The position numbers and the translations under genes are program-made. The notes beneath the pieces were generated by a model. It searched no databases, was not told where the DNA came from, and saw only the letters and a list, made by a program, of their open reading frames with translations. Positions 18,141 through 25,345 of a DNA stretch of 64,000 nucleotides are shown one piece after another (within the stretch, counting starts at the first letter, position 1; the number at the start of each line of letters is the position of its first letter). Origin of the DNA: Thiodiazotropha sp040506195 (GTDB lineage: Bacteria > Pseudomonadota > Gammaproteobacteria > Chromatiales > Chromatiaceae); the NCBI GenBank assembly GCA_040506195.1, contig JBEVXH010000007.1, forward strand, positions 62,001-126,000, in the 5' to 3' direction.

Positions 18141-19106
18141 ATGTCAGAATCAAAAAAGAATTCTCCATCGGTTCGGATTGTCGAGGTGGATCCGGAATAT
18201 GCCGGACAGCGAATCGATAATTTTTTGATGGGTCAACTCAAGGGAGTACCGAAGAGTCATATCTATCGAATCTTGCGAAAAGGCGAGGTCAGGGTTAACA
18301 AGGGCAGGGTCAAAGCGCCTTATAAGATCCGCACCGGAGATCTGGTCAGGATACCTCCGGTACGTACTGACAGAACAGAGGTTCCACCTCACCCATCGGA
18401 ACAGTTGCGCACCACCCTTGAACAAGCAGTGGTGTTTGAAGATGAGCGCCTGCTGGTGCTGAACAAACCCTCCGGGATGGCGGTACACGGGGGCAGTGGT
18501 GTGAGTAGCGGCATCATAGAGGCCATGCGCTTGGTACGGCCGCATGAGCGGCACCTGGAGCTTGTGCACCGATTGGACCGTGAGACTTCAGGCTGTTTGC
18601 TGATCAGTAAACGTCGCAGCAGCTTACGAATCCTGCATGAAATGCTGCGTGAAAACCGGGTCGCTAAGCGATATCTGGCTCTCCTGGCCGGTAGCTGGCG
18701 CAAAGGGACTCGGATTGTGGATATGCCCTTGAAAAAAAATACCTTACAGGGTGGGGAGAGGGTGGTCAGAGTGGCTGCCGATGGCAAGCAGGCTGAAACC
18801 CGCTACAAACGCCTGCAGCGTTTTAAGGATGCAACATTGGTTGATGTGGAACTGATTACCGGGCGGACGCACCAAATCCGTGTACACAGCGCCTGGTTGG
18901 GATCACCGATTATGGGTGATCCCAAATATGGTGAGGATGATGTCAACAAGCGTATACGGCAGATGGGTTTGAGGCGACTCTTTCTGCATGCTCATCAGGT
19001 CAGTTTCCGCTGGCCTGGAGATAAACATGATTTGATCGTTAATGCTCCCCTGCCTCAAGAGCTGGCAGAGCTCTTGGAAAAACTTAAGGCAAAAGATGAA
19101 GTTTGA
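18141..19106 (+). CDS. rluC: 23S rRNA pseudouridine synthase RluC
   Basis: Converts specific uridines of 23S rRNA to pseudouridine (positions 955, 2504 and 2580 in E. coli). At 321 residues it has the normal length. An N-terminal S4 RNA-binding domain (GQRIDNFLMGQLKGVPKSHI) is followed by the RluA-family catalytic domain. The catalytic Asp lies in HRLDRETSGCLLI, and RTHQIRVHSAWLGSPIMGD is the family C-terminal motif. It is divergent from rne and overlaps the next gene by 11 bases. Confidence 0.95.
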   Translation: MSESKKNSPSVRIVEVDPEYAGQRIDNFLMGQLKGVPKSHIYRILRKGEVRVNKGRVKAPYKIRTGDLVRIPPVRTDRTEVPPHPSEQLRTTLEQAVVFEDERLLVLNKPSGMAVHGGSGVSSGIIEAMRLVRPHERHLELVHRLDRETSGCLLISKRRSSLRILHEMLRENRVAKRYLALLAGSWRKGTRIVDMPLKKNTLQGGERVVRVAADGKQAETRYKRLQRFKDATLVDVELITGRTHQIRVHSAWLGSPIMGDPKYGEDDVNKRIRQMGLRRLFLHAHQVSFRWPGDKHDLIVNAPLPQELAELLEKLKAKDEV

Positions 19107-19746
19107 ATTATTAGTCTTTGATTGGGATGGAACCTTAATGGATTCAGAGGCGCACATAATCGAGTGCGTCGAAGCTGCGGTGAGAGACCTGAATCTGCCG
19201 GCGCCCAGCCAGGATGCGATTCGAGACATCATCGGTCTTGGATTGCTCGAAGCAGTCAATACCTTGTTCCCTGGCGGTAGAGAGGGTCTGCATCTCGAAA
19301 TCGCCGCCCGCTATAGGGTTCACTTTTTCAAGAACGAGGGCTCTCCATCGCAGCTTTTTGAAGGTACCCGGGAGGTGCTCGATGAGCTGTTGCAACAGGG
19401 TTATCTTCTGGCAGTCGCTACCGGAAAGGGCCGGAAAGGATTGGACTATGCCCTTGAGTCGACCGGCCTGGTCGACTTTTTTCATCTGACCCGGTGTGCC
19501 GATGAAACCTTTTCCAAACCGCATCCGGAAATGTTGAATCAGATTCTCGAGCAGACAGGGATTGAACCCCGGCAGGCACTGATGATAGGAGATACGGAGT
19601 ATGATCTTGCGATGGCCGTCAATGCCGGTATGCCCGCTTTGGGCGTGACCTATGGCACCCACAGTCTGGAGCGATTGTTAAAACATAAACCACTCGCCTG
19701 CGTGGACCGTGTTACAGAGATTCCTATATGGTTGAACAGTGGCTGA
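19096..19746 (+). CDS. HAD-family phosphatase (phosphoglycolate-phosphatase-like)
   Basis: Cytosolic haloacid-dehalogenase hydrolase of 216 residues. Motif I FDWDGTLMDSE contains the nucleophile Asp and the acid Asp. Motif II is in LAVATGKGRKGL, motif III the Lys of SKPHPEM, and motif IV the acidic pair in MIGDTEYDLAMAVNAG. The start at 19096 (AAGGC upstream) overlaps the end of rluC, and the same neighbour pair is common in gammaproteobacteria. The earlier in-frame ATG at 19042 would add 18 residues that do not belong to the fold. The substrate is not determined. Confidence 0.9.
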   Translation: MKFELLVFDWDGTLMDSEAHIIECVEAAVRDLNLPAPSQDAIRDIIGLGLLEAVNTLFPGGREGLHLEIAARYRVHFFKNEGSPSQLFEGTREVLDELLQQGYLLAVATGKGRKGLDYALESTGLVDFFHLTRCADETFSKPHPEMLNQILEQTGIEPRQALMIGDTEYDLAMAVNAGMPALGVTYGTHSLERLLKHKPLACVDRVTEIPIWLNSG

Positions 19747-19841
19747 ACTGAGTCATCAGCTGTTTTTAAGATGATTGATTCTTAGCATGAAAGCAACATT
19801 TAAAAATCCATATTTATATAATTTACTTAAGGGTATTTCTC

Positions 19842-20831
19842 ATGTCTGAAAGCAACAATGGAGCGCATAGGAATCAGTCCGAGCCCAGTCGCTGGGAACG
19901 GGATCTGCTGAACCAGATGGTGATGGCGACGGTGACGGAAAATCGTCGCAGTCGCCGATGGGGAATCTTTTTCAAATTGCTCACATTCGGCTATCTGTTT
20001 TTGATACTGGGGGTATTTCTCTGGGGCGATAGGCTGCAGGTGGCGAAAACCGACGCGGAGGAGCATACCGCACTGGTCGAAGTGAAAGGCTTGATCTCCT
20101 CTGAGACCAAGGCTAGTGCGGACAACATTGTCACCGGTCTGCGTACTGCATTTGAGGACGAAAAGACCAAAGGGGTCATAATAAGGATGAACACACCGGG
20201 TGGCAGTCCGGTCCAATCCCGTTACATCAATCGCGAGATAATTCGATTGAAAGAAAAATACCCCAAGATTCCGGTGTATGCTGTGGTCGCGGATGTCTGT
20301 GCCTCCGGGGGTTACTATATCGCTGTCGCCGCCGATAAAATCTATGCCGACGAGGGCAGTCTCGTCGGTTCGATCGGGGTTTTGATCAACGGATTCGGCT
20401 TTGTCGACGGCATGCGGGAGCTGGGTATCGAACGACGACTGCTCACCGCCGGCGAGAACAAGGGCATTCTCGATCCTTTTTCACCATTGAACGAGACCGA
20501 TAAAGGTCATATCCAGCAGATGCTGGATCAACTCCATGAGCAGTTTATCGCTACCGTCAAGGAGGGCAGGGGGGATCGTCTCAAGGATGCGGAATACCCG
20601 GAACTCTTCAGTGGACTTTTCTGGAACGGAGGGGAGGCCAGGGAGATGGGGCTGGTCGATGAGTTCGGCAGCAGCAGTTATGTGGCCCGAGAGGTCATCG
20701 GTGCGGAAGAGATAGTCGATTTTACGCCGAAAGAGGATGTTTGGGAGCGCCTTGCGCGTAATATCGGCGCCGGTGCCGCGGAAGTACTGACCACAATCGG
20801 CGGATTGGGTGGCGGTTTTTCAATCCGATAA
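19842..20831 (+). CDS. sppA: Signal-peptide peptidase SppA-like (S49)
   Basis: Inner-membrane serine peptidase that degrades leftover signal peptides. It is the short single-domain form (329 residues, not the roughly 610-residue E. coli type). One membrane helix (FFKLLTFGYLFLILGVFLWG) anchors it. The nucleophile Ser is in VCASGGYYIAVAADKIYAD, and the following GSLVGSIGVL is the S49 signature. The rluC-HAD-sppA order is common in this class. The last gene of this run, it ends 28 bases from the convergent hypE. Confidence 0.92.
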   Translation: MSESNNGAHRNQSEPSRWERDLLNQMVMATVTENRRSRRWGIFFKLLTFGYLFLILGVFLWGDRLQVAKTDAEEHTALVEVKGLISSETKASADNIVTGLRTAFEDEKTKGVIIRMNTPGGSPVQSRYINREIIRLKEKYPKIPVYAVVADVCASGGYYIAVAADKIYADEGSLVGSIGVLINGFGFVDGMRELGIERRLLTAGENKGILDPFSPLNETDKGHIQQMLDQLHEQFIATVKEGRGDRLKDAEYPELFSGLFWNGGEAREMGLVDEFGSSSYVAREVIGAEEIVDFTPKEDVWERLARNIGAGAAEVLTTIGGLGGGFSIR

Positions 20832-20859
20832 CAGCTGGTATGGAATGCTACGCCAGGGT

Positions 20860-21873
20860 CTAGCAGATCCTGGGTAGGGGGTCATCCTCCAACTCTTCGA
20901 GGATGCGCGCCCCTCCCAGGCCAGTTTCCAGGATGACATAGGGATCTTCCTCTCGCGTCTCACCGATCAATGCCGCCATGTCGCCACCAGGCAGGTTTTT
21001 CCAACGTTCCAGGGCCTCGACTGCCTGATCGGCGGCAACCGCAGCTACGACACGTCCCTCACAGGCCAGAAAGAGCGGATCATAGCCGAGCATCTCGCAT
21101 ACGGAATCGACCGGGTCGCGCACCGGAATGGCTGTCTGATCAAGTCGGACCTGCAAACCTGTGGCCCGGCAGATTTCATGGGCCACGGTTGCTATGCCTC
21201 CCCGTGTCGGATCGCGCATGAAACGCAGACCCGGCAAATCGAGCAGGGCTTGCGTAAATGGCAGAACTGAGCCTGCATCGGATTTCACATCCCCCCGCAG
21301 GCCGAACTGTTCGCGCGCCAGCATTACCGCAATTCCGTGATCACCGACAGGACCGCTGACCAGCAGTTTGTCGCCTGGCTCGATCATACCCATGCCAAGT
21401 TTTAGCCGATCACTGCGTAGGCCGATGCCGGTTGTCGCCAGATAGATTCCACCACCCTCACCGCGCCTGACCACTTTGGTGTCACCGGCTACCACCTGAA
21501 CTCCAACAGCATTTGCTGCTTCGGCGATGCTCTTTATGATGCCTTCCAGCCGTGCTACCTCGAAACCCTCCTCAATAAAGGCGTTGAGACTGAGATATTT
21601 CGGTATCGCACCGCTCACCGCCAGATCGTTGGTTGTGCCATGAACAGCCAGGGAGCCGATGTCGCCACCGGGAAACTCCAGGGGTTGAACGGTAAATCCG
21701 TCGGTGGTGAAGAGCAGGTCGCCGTTTCCCAATCCGGGCAGCAAGGCGGCGTCCGCCTGGATATCCAGATTGGGATTTTTGAAATAACGGGCAAACAGGG
21801 ATTCTATCAGCTCCCGCATGTAGCGCCCGCCATTACCGTGGGCAAGCGAGATGTGTGTATCCTGAAGCGTCAT
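20860..21873 (-). CDS. hypE: Hydrogenase maturation protein HypE
   Basis: HypE dehydrates a carbamoyl group, transferred by HypF, to cyanide for the NiFe-hydrogenase active site. The AIR-synthase-like fold is recognisable (LAHGNGGRYMRELIE, VHGTTNDLAVSGA, VAGDTKVV). The last four residues PRIC carry the C-terminal Cys that is carbamoylated, so the key residue is present. It stands alone: no other hyp or hydrogenase gene lies in the window. The ATG at 21873 (337 residues) sits directly after the T-tract of the upstream terminator. A GTG at 21888 lies inside the hairpin and is an alternative start. Confidence 0.93.
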   Translation of the reverse strand: MTLQDTHISLAHGNGGRYMRELIESLFARYFKNPNLDIQADAALLPGLGNGDLLFTTDGFTVQPLEFPGGDIGSLAVHGTTNDLAVSGAIPKYLSLNAFIEEGFEVARLEGIIKSIAEAANAVGVQVVAGDTKVVRRGEGGGIYLATTGIGLRSDRLKLGMGMIEPGDKLLVSGPVGDHGIAVMLAREQFGLRGDVKSDAGSVLPFTQALLDLPGLRFMRDPTRGGIATVAHEICRATGLQVRLDQTAIPVRDPVDSVCEMLGYDPLFLACEGRVVAAVAADQAVEALERWKNLPGGDMAALIGETREEDPYVILETGLGGARILEELEDDPLPRIC

Positions 21874-21878
21874 AAAAA

Positions 21879-21899
21879 GCCCCGCCACAGGGGCGGGGC
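21879..21899 (-). terminator. Rho-independent terminator abutting the hypE start codon
   Basis: On the minus strand GCCCCGCC, a 5-base loop and GGCGGGGC form a perfect 8-bp GC stem, followed by TTTTT (21878-21874) and at once by the hypE ATG. It ends the sulfur-globule-type gene. The G-rich 3' arm is the only possible ribosome-binding site for hypE. Confidence 0.85.
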
Positions 21900-21924
21900 A
21901 AGTTTATTATCTGTTGGATTGTTG

Positions 21925-22251
21925 TTATTGGCTTTCTGCCGGAGCCGCCGGTGCAGCTGGAGCTGCCGGAGCGGCATAGGGATAGCCGTAGCCATAGGCC
22001 GGATAGCCGTAGCCATAGCCGGGATAGCCGTAGCCGTAGCCGGGATAGCCATAGCCGTAGCCGGGATAGCCATAACCATAGCCAGGATAGCCATAGTAAC
22101 CGGGATAGCCCCAAGGTCCATATCCAGGCCCATACCAGTCGTCGTCATCAAACCAATCAAAAGGACCCCAGAATGCCTGAGCGGGTAGAGTAGTCAACAG
22201 AGCGGATCCGGCGATTGCAGCTACAGCAACAGTTTTTAAGGTTTTTTTCAT
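21925..22251 (-). CDS. Sulfur-globule-protein-like Gly/Tyr/Pro repeat protein
   Basis: Small exported structural protein of 108 residues. A clear signal peptide (cleavage after AQA26) is followed by an acidic/aromatic patch (FDWFDDDDWYGP), tandem YGYPGYG heptads at residues 53-91, and a Pro-Ala tail (PAAPAAPAAP). This matches the envelope proteins of periplasmic sulfur globules in purple sulfur and related bacteria. I infer that the host stores elemental sulfur. A ribosome-binding site GGAG lies 10 bases upstream. A strong terminator follows, and a candidate FNR-type promoter precedes it. Confidence 0.8.
   Translation of the reverse strand: MKKTLKTVAVAAIAGSALLTTLPAQAFWGPFDWFDDDDWYGPGYGPWGYPGYYGYPGYGYGYPGYGYGYPGYGYGYPGYGYGYPAYGYGYPYAAPAAPAAPAAPAESQ
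21979..22095 (-). repeat. 21-bp tandem repeat coding for YGYPGYG heptads
   Basis: About five and a half 21-base units inside the sulfur-globule-type gene, each coding for Tyr-Gly-Tyr-Pro-Gly-Tyr-Gly. Units differ at a few third positions and one carries Ala for Gly. Copy number may vary between strains. Confidence 0.85.
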
Positions 22252-22382
22252 GGCACAATGTCTCCTTCATATCACTTTCTAGTATCTCGTCAGGTGGTGA
22301 GTTACCACCCAGCCTCAACACCCCATCTATTATTGTGTCGGTTCATGGCCTGTTGTGGTGCTGTTCCTTGAACCTGTTAAAT

Positions 22383-22423
22383 ACTATATGCCAGTGATAG
22401 TTTTTTTGCTTGATTTAAATCAC
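22383..22423 (-). promoter_or_regulatory. Candidate FNR/CRP-type promoter of the sulfur-globule gene
   Basis: TTGAT-TTAA-ATCAC at 22410-22423 matches the FNR consensus (TTGAT-N4-ATCAA) at 9 of 10 bases. A -10 candidate TATAGT is at 22388-22383 on the minus strand. Counting from that -10, the box is centred near -40.5, the usual place for class II activation. Inferred from sequence only. Confidence 0.5.
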
Positions 22424-22452
22424 TAAATAATCGATCTTTAATATTCCTGATT

Positions 22453-23568
22453 CTAAAGTAGTTCAGATAGGCGTTTGAATGCTGTTTCTATCCCCTCTTC
22501 ATGGTTGTAAAAATGGGGTGAGAAGCGAATTCCACCGCCGCGAAAAGCACACACAACCTGCTGCTGCATCAGACCTTGATAAAGGGCATGGTTATCTCTA
22601 TCGGGTACGCGGAATGTTACGATTCCCGCCCGTTTCAGCGGTTCTCTCGGGGTCAGCAGCTCAAATCCTGCTTTGTCAACTTGATGGATGACGAATTCGG
22701 CATTTCTGATGATGTCTGTAGAGATTCTATCCAGTCCGAGCTCGTGGATGAGACTGAGGCTTGCATGCAGTGCATGGATACCCAGCATGTTCGAACTGCC
22801 GCACTCAAATCGTCTCGCGCTATCTGCCGGTTGCCAATCGATACGATCGAAATCCCCCATGGATTCCACCATATGCCAGCCAAACTGGTGCAGCTTGAGT
22901 CGCGGCCGCAGTGCCGAGTCGCAATAGAAGAGAGCGACGCCTTCCGGTCCCAGCATCCATTTATGACCGTCAGCCACCACAATATCGGCATGACACTCCG
23001 ACAGATCGAAGGGGAATGCGCCCAGACTCTGAATGGCATCGACCACGAAGATCACATCATGGGTCCTGCAATACTCGCCCAGACCCTTCAGCTGCAGTCG
23101 CTCTCCTGCCGCATATTGAACAGAACTGACTGACAATAGTCGTGTTTTACCGTCACATAGTGCGATCAGGTCCTTTTCCGGATCTTGACTCTGATTCAGA
23201 TCCAGTAACCGTAGTTCGACGCCATGGTTTCGAAGTGATTCCCAGACGATGCGATTGGAGGGAAACTCCTGGCCGATCGACACGATATTGTCACCCGGCT
23301 GCCAATCGATTCCATATGCAATCATCGACAGGCCTTCGGATGTGCTTTTCAATAAGGCAATATCATTATCTGACGGCGCATTGATCAACTGCGCCAGTAA
23401 GCTGCGCAGTTCGTTCTCGACCACTAGCCAGCGCGCATAGTGGGAGGAGCCTTTAAATCCGTTTTCCTGTGCAAATCGAACCACTTCGGCGACAGTGCGT
23501 TCCGGCCAGGGTGCAACAGCGGCATGATTCAGGTAGATCATGGCCGGATCGAGTGAAAATAGTGACAC
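22453..23568 (-). CDS. PLP-dependent aminotransferase class V / cysteine-desulfurase-like enzyme
   Basis: Fold-type I PLP enzyme of 371 residues. The start IYLNHAAVAPWPERT and the PLP-lysine motif DGHKWMLGPEGVAL are typical of class V enzymes (NifS/Csd/isopenicillin-N-epimerase-like group). A variable loop replaces the clear Cys region expected of a true desulfurase, so the reaction is uncertain. The last third includes CGSSNMLGIHAL and ends in the VCAFRGGGIRFSPHFYN cofactor-domain motif. It is divergent from a cupin gene only 51 bases away, a pairing that suggests a shared small-molecule pathway. Confidence 0.75.
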   Translation of the reverse strand: MSLFSLDPAMIYLNHAAVAPWPERTVAEVVRFAQENGFKGSSHYARWLVVENELRSLLAQLINAPSDNDIALLKSTSEGLSMIAYGIDWQPGDNIVSIGQEFPSNRIVWESLRNHGVELRLLDLNQSQDPEKDLIALCDGKTRLLSVSSVQYAAGERLQLKGLGEYCRTHDVIFVVDAIQSLGAFPFDLSECHADIVVADGHKWMLGPEGVALFYCDSALRPRLKLHQFGWHMVESMGDFDRIDWQPADSARRFECGSSNMLGIHALHASLSLIHELGLDRISTDIIRNAEFVIHQVDKAGFELLTPREPLKRAGIVTFRVPDRDNHALYQGLMQQQVVCAFRGGGIRFSPHFYNHEEGIETAFKRLSELL

Positions 23569-23619
23569 AAATGACCTCTATGTTATGTTGCCGATGATTT
23601 GGCTTACCCGGGAGGCAAT

Positions 23620-24009
23620 ATGCAGGCAAAAATTTTACGGCATGATGCATCAAACGAGTACTTTTTCCAAGAAGGCTGCTATATCGACGAACTGTCGAAT
23701 CTTGAGGAGGATGGCGACCTGTCGATCGCACGCGCCAGGGTTGAACCCGGCGTAACCACCCGGCTGCATCGATTGAAAAATAGCGCTGAGCGCTACTGCA
23801 TCCTCGGTGGAACGGGAAGGGTGGAGGTCGAGGGCCTGCCGAAACAGATCGTTACTGCCGGGGATGTGGTGCTGATTCCCCCGGGCTGTTATCAGCGGAT
23901 AAGCAATACGGGCCACGAGGATTTGATATTTCTTGCGCTTTGTACACCGCGCTTCCAACGGAGAGACTATATCGAGCTGGATGAAACTGAAATCATTATA
24001 AACTGCTGA
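23620..24009 (+). CDS. Cupin-domain protein
   Basis: Small cytosolic beta-barrel protein of 129 residues. Cupin motif 1 is represented by TTRLHRLKNSAERYCILGGTGRVEV, here without the second His of the standard G(X)5HXH pattern. Motif 2 is GDVVLIPPGCYQRISNTG. The start at ATG 23620 has a perfect GGGAGGC. Some cupins of this kind are enzymes and others bind ligands; none can be chosen from sequence. It faces the PLP enzyme across a short divergent promoter region. Confidence 0.8.
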   Translation: MQAKILRHDASNEYFFQEGCYIDELSNLEEDGDLSIARARVEPGVTTRLHRLKNSAERYCILGGTGRVEVEGLPKQIVTAGDVVLIPPGCYQRISNTGHEDLIFLALCTPRFQRRDYIELDETEIIINC

Positions 24010-24440
24010 AGGAGTTGATATTAATAGGTAATTAACTATATAAAACAATAAGATATACATGATAGTCCGCCAAGCGAAAGATTTATGGCGGAGTCGTCCG
24101 TTTAAACTGAATCATTAAAAACCCGACGAATTGTGCAGCAACTGATGCAAGCACAGATACTTGGCATATGAATGTTGCAAGTTGCTGTAAAATATATAAA
24201 AAACAGGAATGTATCAAATAGTGAGAGATAATTATTATTAACAGGCATCACACAAACACTCAATAATCGTAAAAAAGATATATAATTAATTCATGATATA
24301 TTAATATATGACGCTAATATCGATATAGAGGTTGTGGTCAAAGGCTGATGATCGATAGTCGTTGAGAATTGTCAGTGACCATTCATGGGTTGTTTGTCAT
24401 TATATTATCAATGACTAATACGCGAGTAGTGAGGTGTATC
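24010..24440. other. AT-rich gap after the cupin gene
   Basis: About 430 bases without a convincing gene. A 7-bp inverted repeat TCCGCCA/TGGCGGA (24066-24092) may end the cupin transcript, although it has no T-tract. A second, longer-range repeat CAGCAACT/AGTTGCTG (24136-24143 and 24180-24187) could fold a small RNA element. Confidence 0.35.
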
Positions 24441-24671
24441 ATGTCATTTCTGAACTGTAAACATCTTCGAGGTGTTGTCACGCTGGCCGGTGTGCTTCTG
24501 ATCGGCGGCATGCTGCTAGAAGTCATTGCGCATTTGACAGCTTCGAACTTTGTGCTGCTGATTCTCCAGCCAATTGCATTGGGAATGGTATTGATCAGTC
24601 CGCTTGTGATGTTGATTGCGACGGCACTGAGTCTGATCCCCGGCAAGAGTTTCAAGGATTGTATCCAATAG
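24441..24671 (+). CDS. Small two-helix membrane protein, unknown
   Basis: Predicted 76-residue protein starting at ATG 24441 behind GAGGTG. Two hydrophobic segments (VVTLAGVLLIGGMLLEVIAH and FVLLILQPIALGMVLISPLV) suggest an inner-membrane hairpin. No family is recognised. A longer frame from 24369 has no supporting ribosome-binding site. Confidence 0.45.
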   Translation: MSFLNCKHLRGVVTLAGVLLIGGMLLEVIAHLTASNFVLLILQPIALGMVLISPLVMLIATALSLIPGKSFKDCIQ

Positions 24672-24706
24672 CTGGCAGCTGGATGATGGTTGGACAGGTT
24701 TATTGC

Positions 24707-25345
24707 TTATTCAGCCAGCAACCGCTGTGCATCGCCAGGTTCCAATCCAAACTCCTCTTCAACCATCTGTAGCCAGCGTTCTCTCTTGAAGGTCTGCTCG
24801 TCCGGTACATTTCTGTGTACCAGATTGATGTGGCAGTCGATGCAGCTTTTGCCTTGAGTCTCTTCCCGATGGATGGTATTGGTATCAGCCCGTTTACCTT
24901 GAATCGCTTCCAATACATGACAGCGTTCACAGGTGGCTGAGTCCCTGGCCTTGAACCATTCTCTGGCAGCGAAAGCGGCCTCAGGCAGATGCAGGGTATT
25001 GATTACCGGATCATCGTAATCCGGTCCAAACAGCTTTCCCGAGATCTGGGTCAGGAGATCCTTTCCGCCAAGAAAATGATCCCATGTGGCGGCGAATACA
25101 CCTTCGGAAACATGACAGTCGCCGCAGGATGCGCGTACACCGGATACAGGATTGTAGTGAGTCGATGAGCGGTAGGTTTCTGCCGCGATTTCCATGGAAT
25201 GACAGGTGGTACAAAATGCTTCGGAACTCGTAAGCTCATCAAATTCAATCAGAAACAACATAAATCCGATTCCGGCAATACCGCCGATAACAAGTGCTAT
25301 GAGTACATGCCGGGTAATAAAAAAGGGTAATTTCCACTTACTCAT
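24707..25345 (-). CDS. Tetraheme NapC/NirT-family quinol dehydrogenase (HaoC-like)
   Basis: Membrane-anchored c-type cytochrome of 212 residues. One N-terminal helix (HVLIALVIGGIAGIGFMLFL) is followed by four CxxCH sites at about residues 45, 74, 139 and 168. That spacing is the NapC/NirT/NrfH pattern. Proteins of this family take electrons from menaquinol or ubiquinol and pass them to a periplasmic reductase. It overlaps the upstream octaheme gene by 8 bases, so it is the obvious donor for it. The same partnership is known for reductive HAO in Campylobacterota. Confidence 0.9.
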   Translation of the reverse strand: MSKWKLPFFITRHVLIALVIGGIAGIGFMLFLIEFDELTSSEAFCTTCHSMEIAAETYRSSTHYNPVSGVRASCGDCHVSEGVFAATWDHFLGGKDLLTQISGKLFGPDYDDPVINTLHLPEAAFAAREWFKARDSATCERCHVLEAIQGKRADTNTIHREETQGKSCIDCHINLVHRNVPDEQTFKRERWLQMVEEEFGLEPGDAQRLLAE

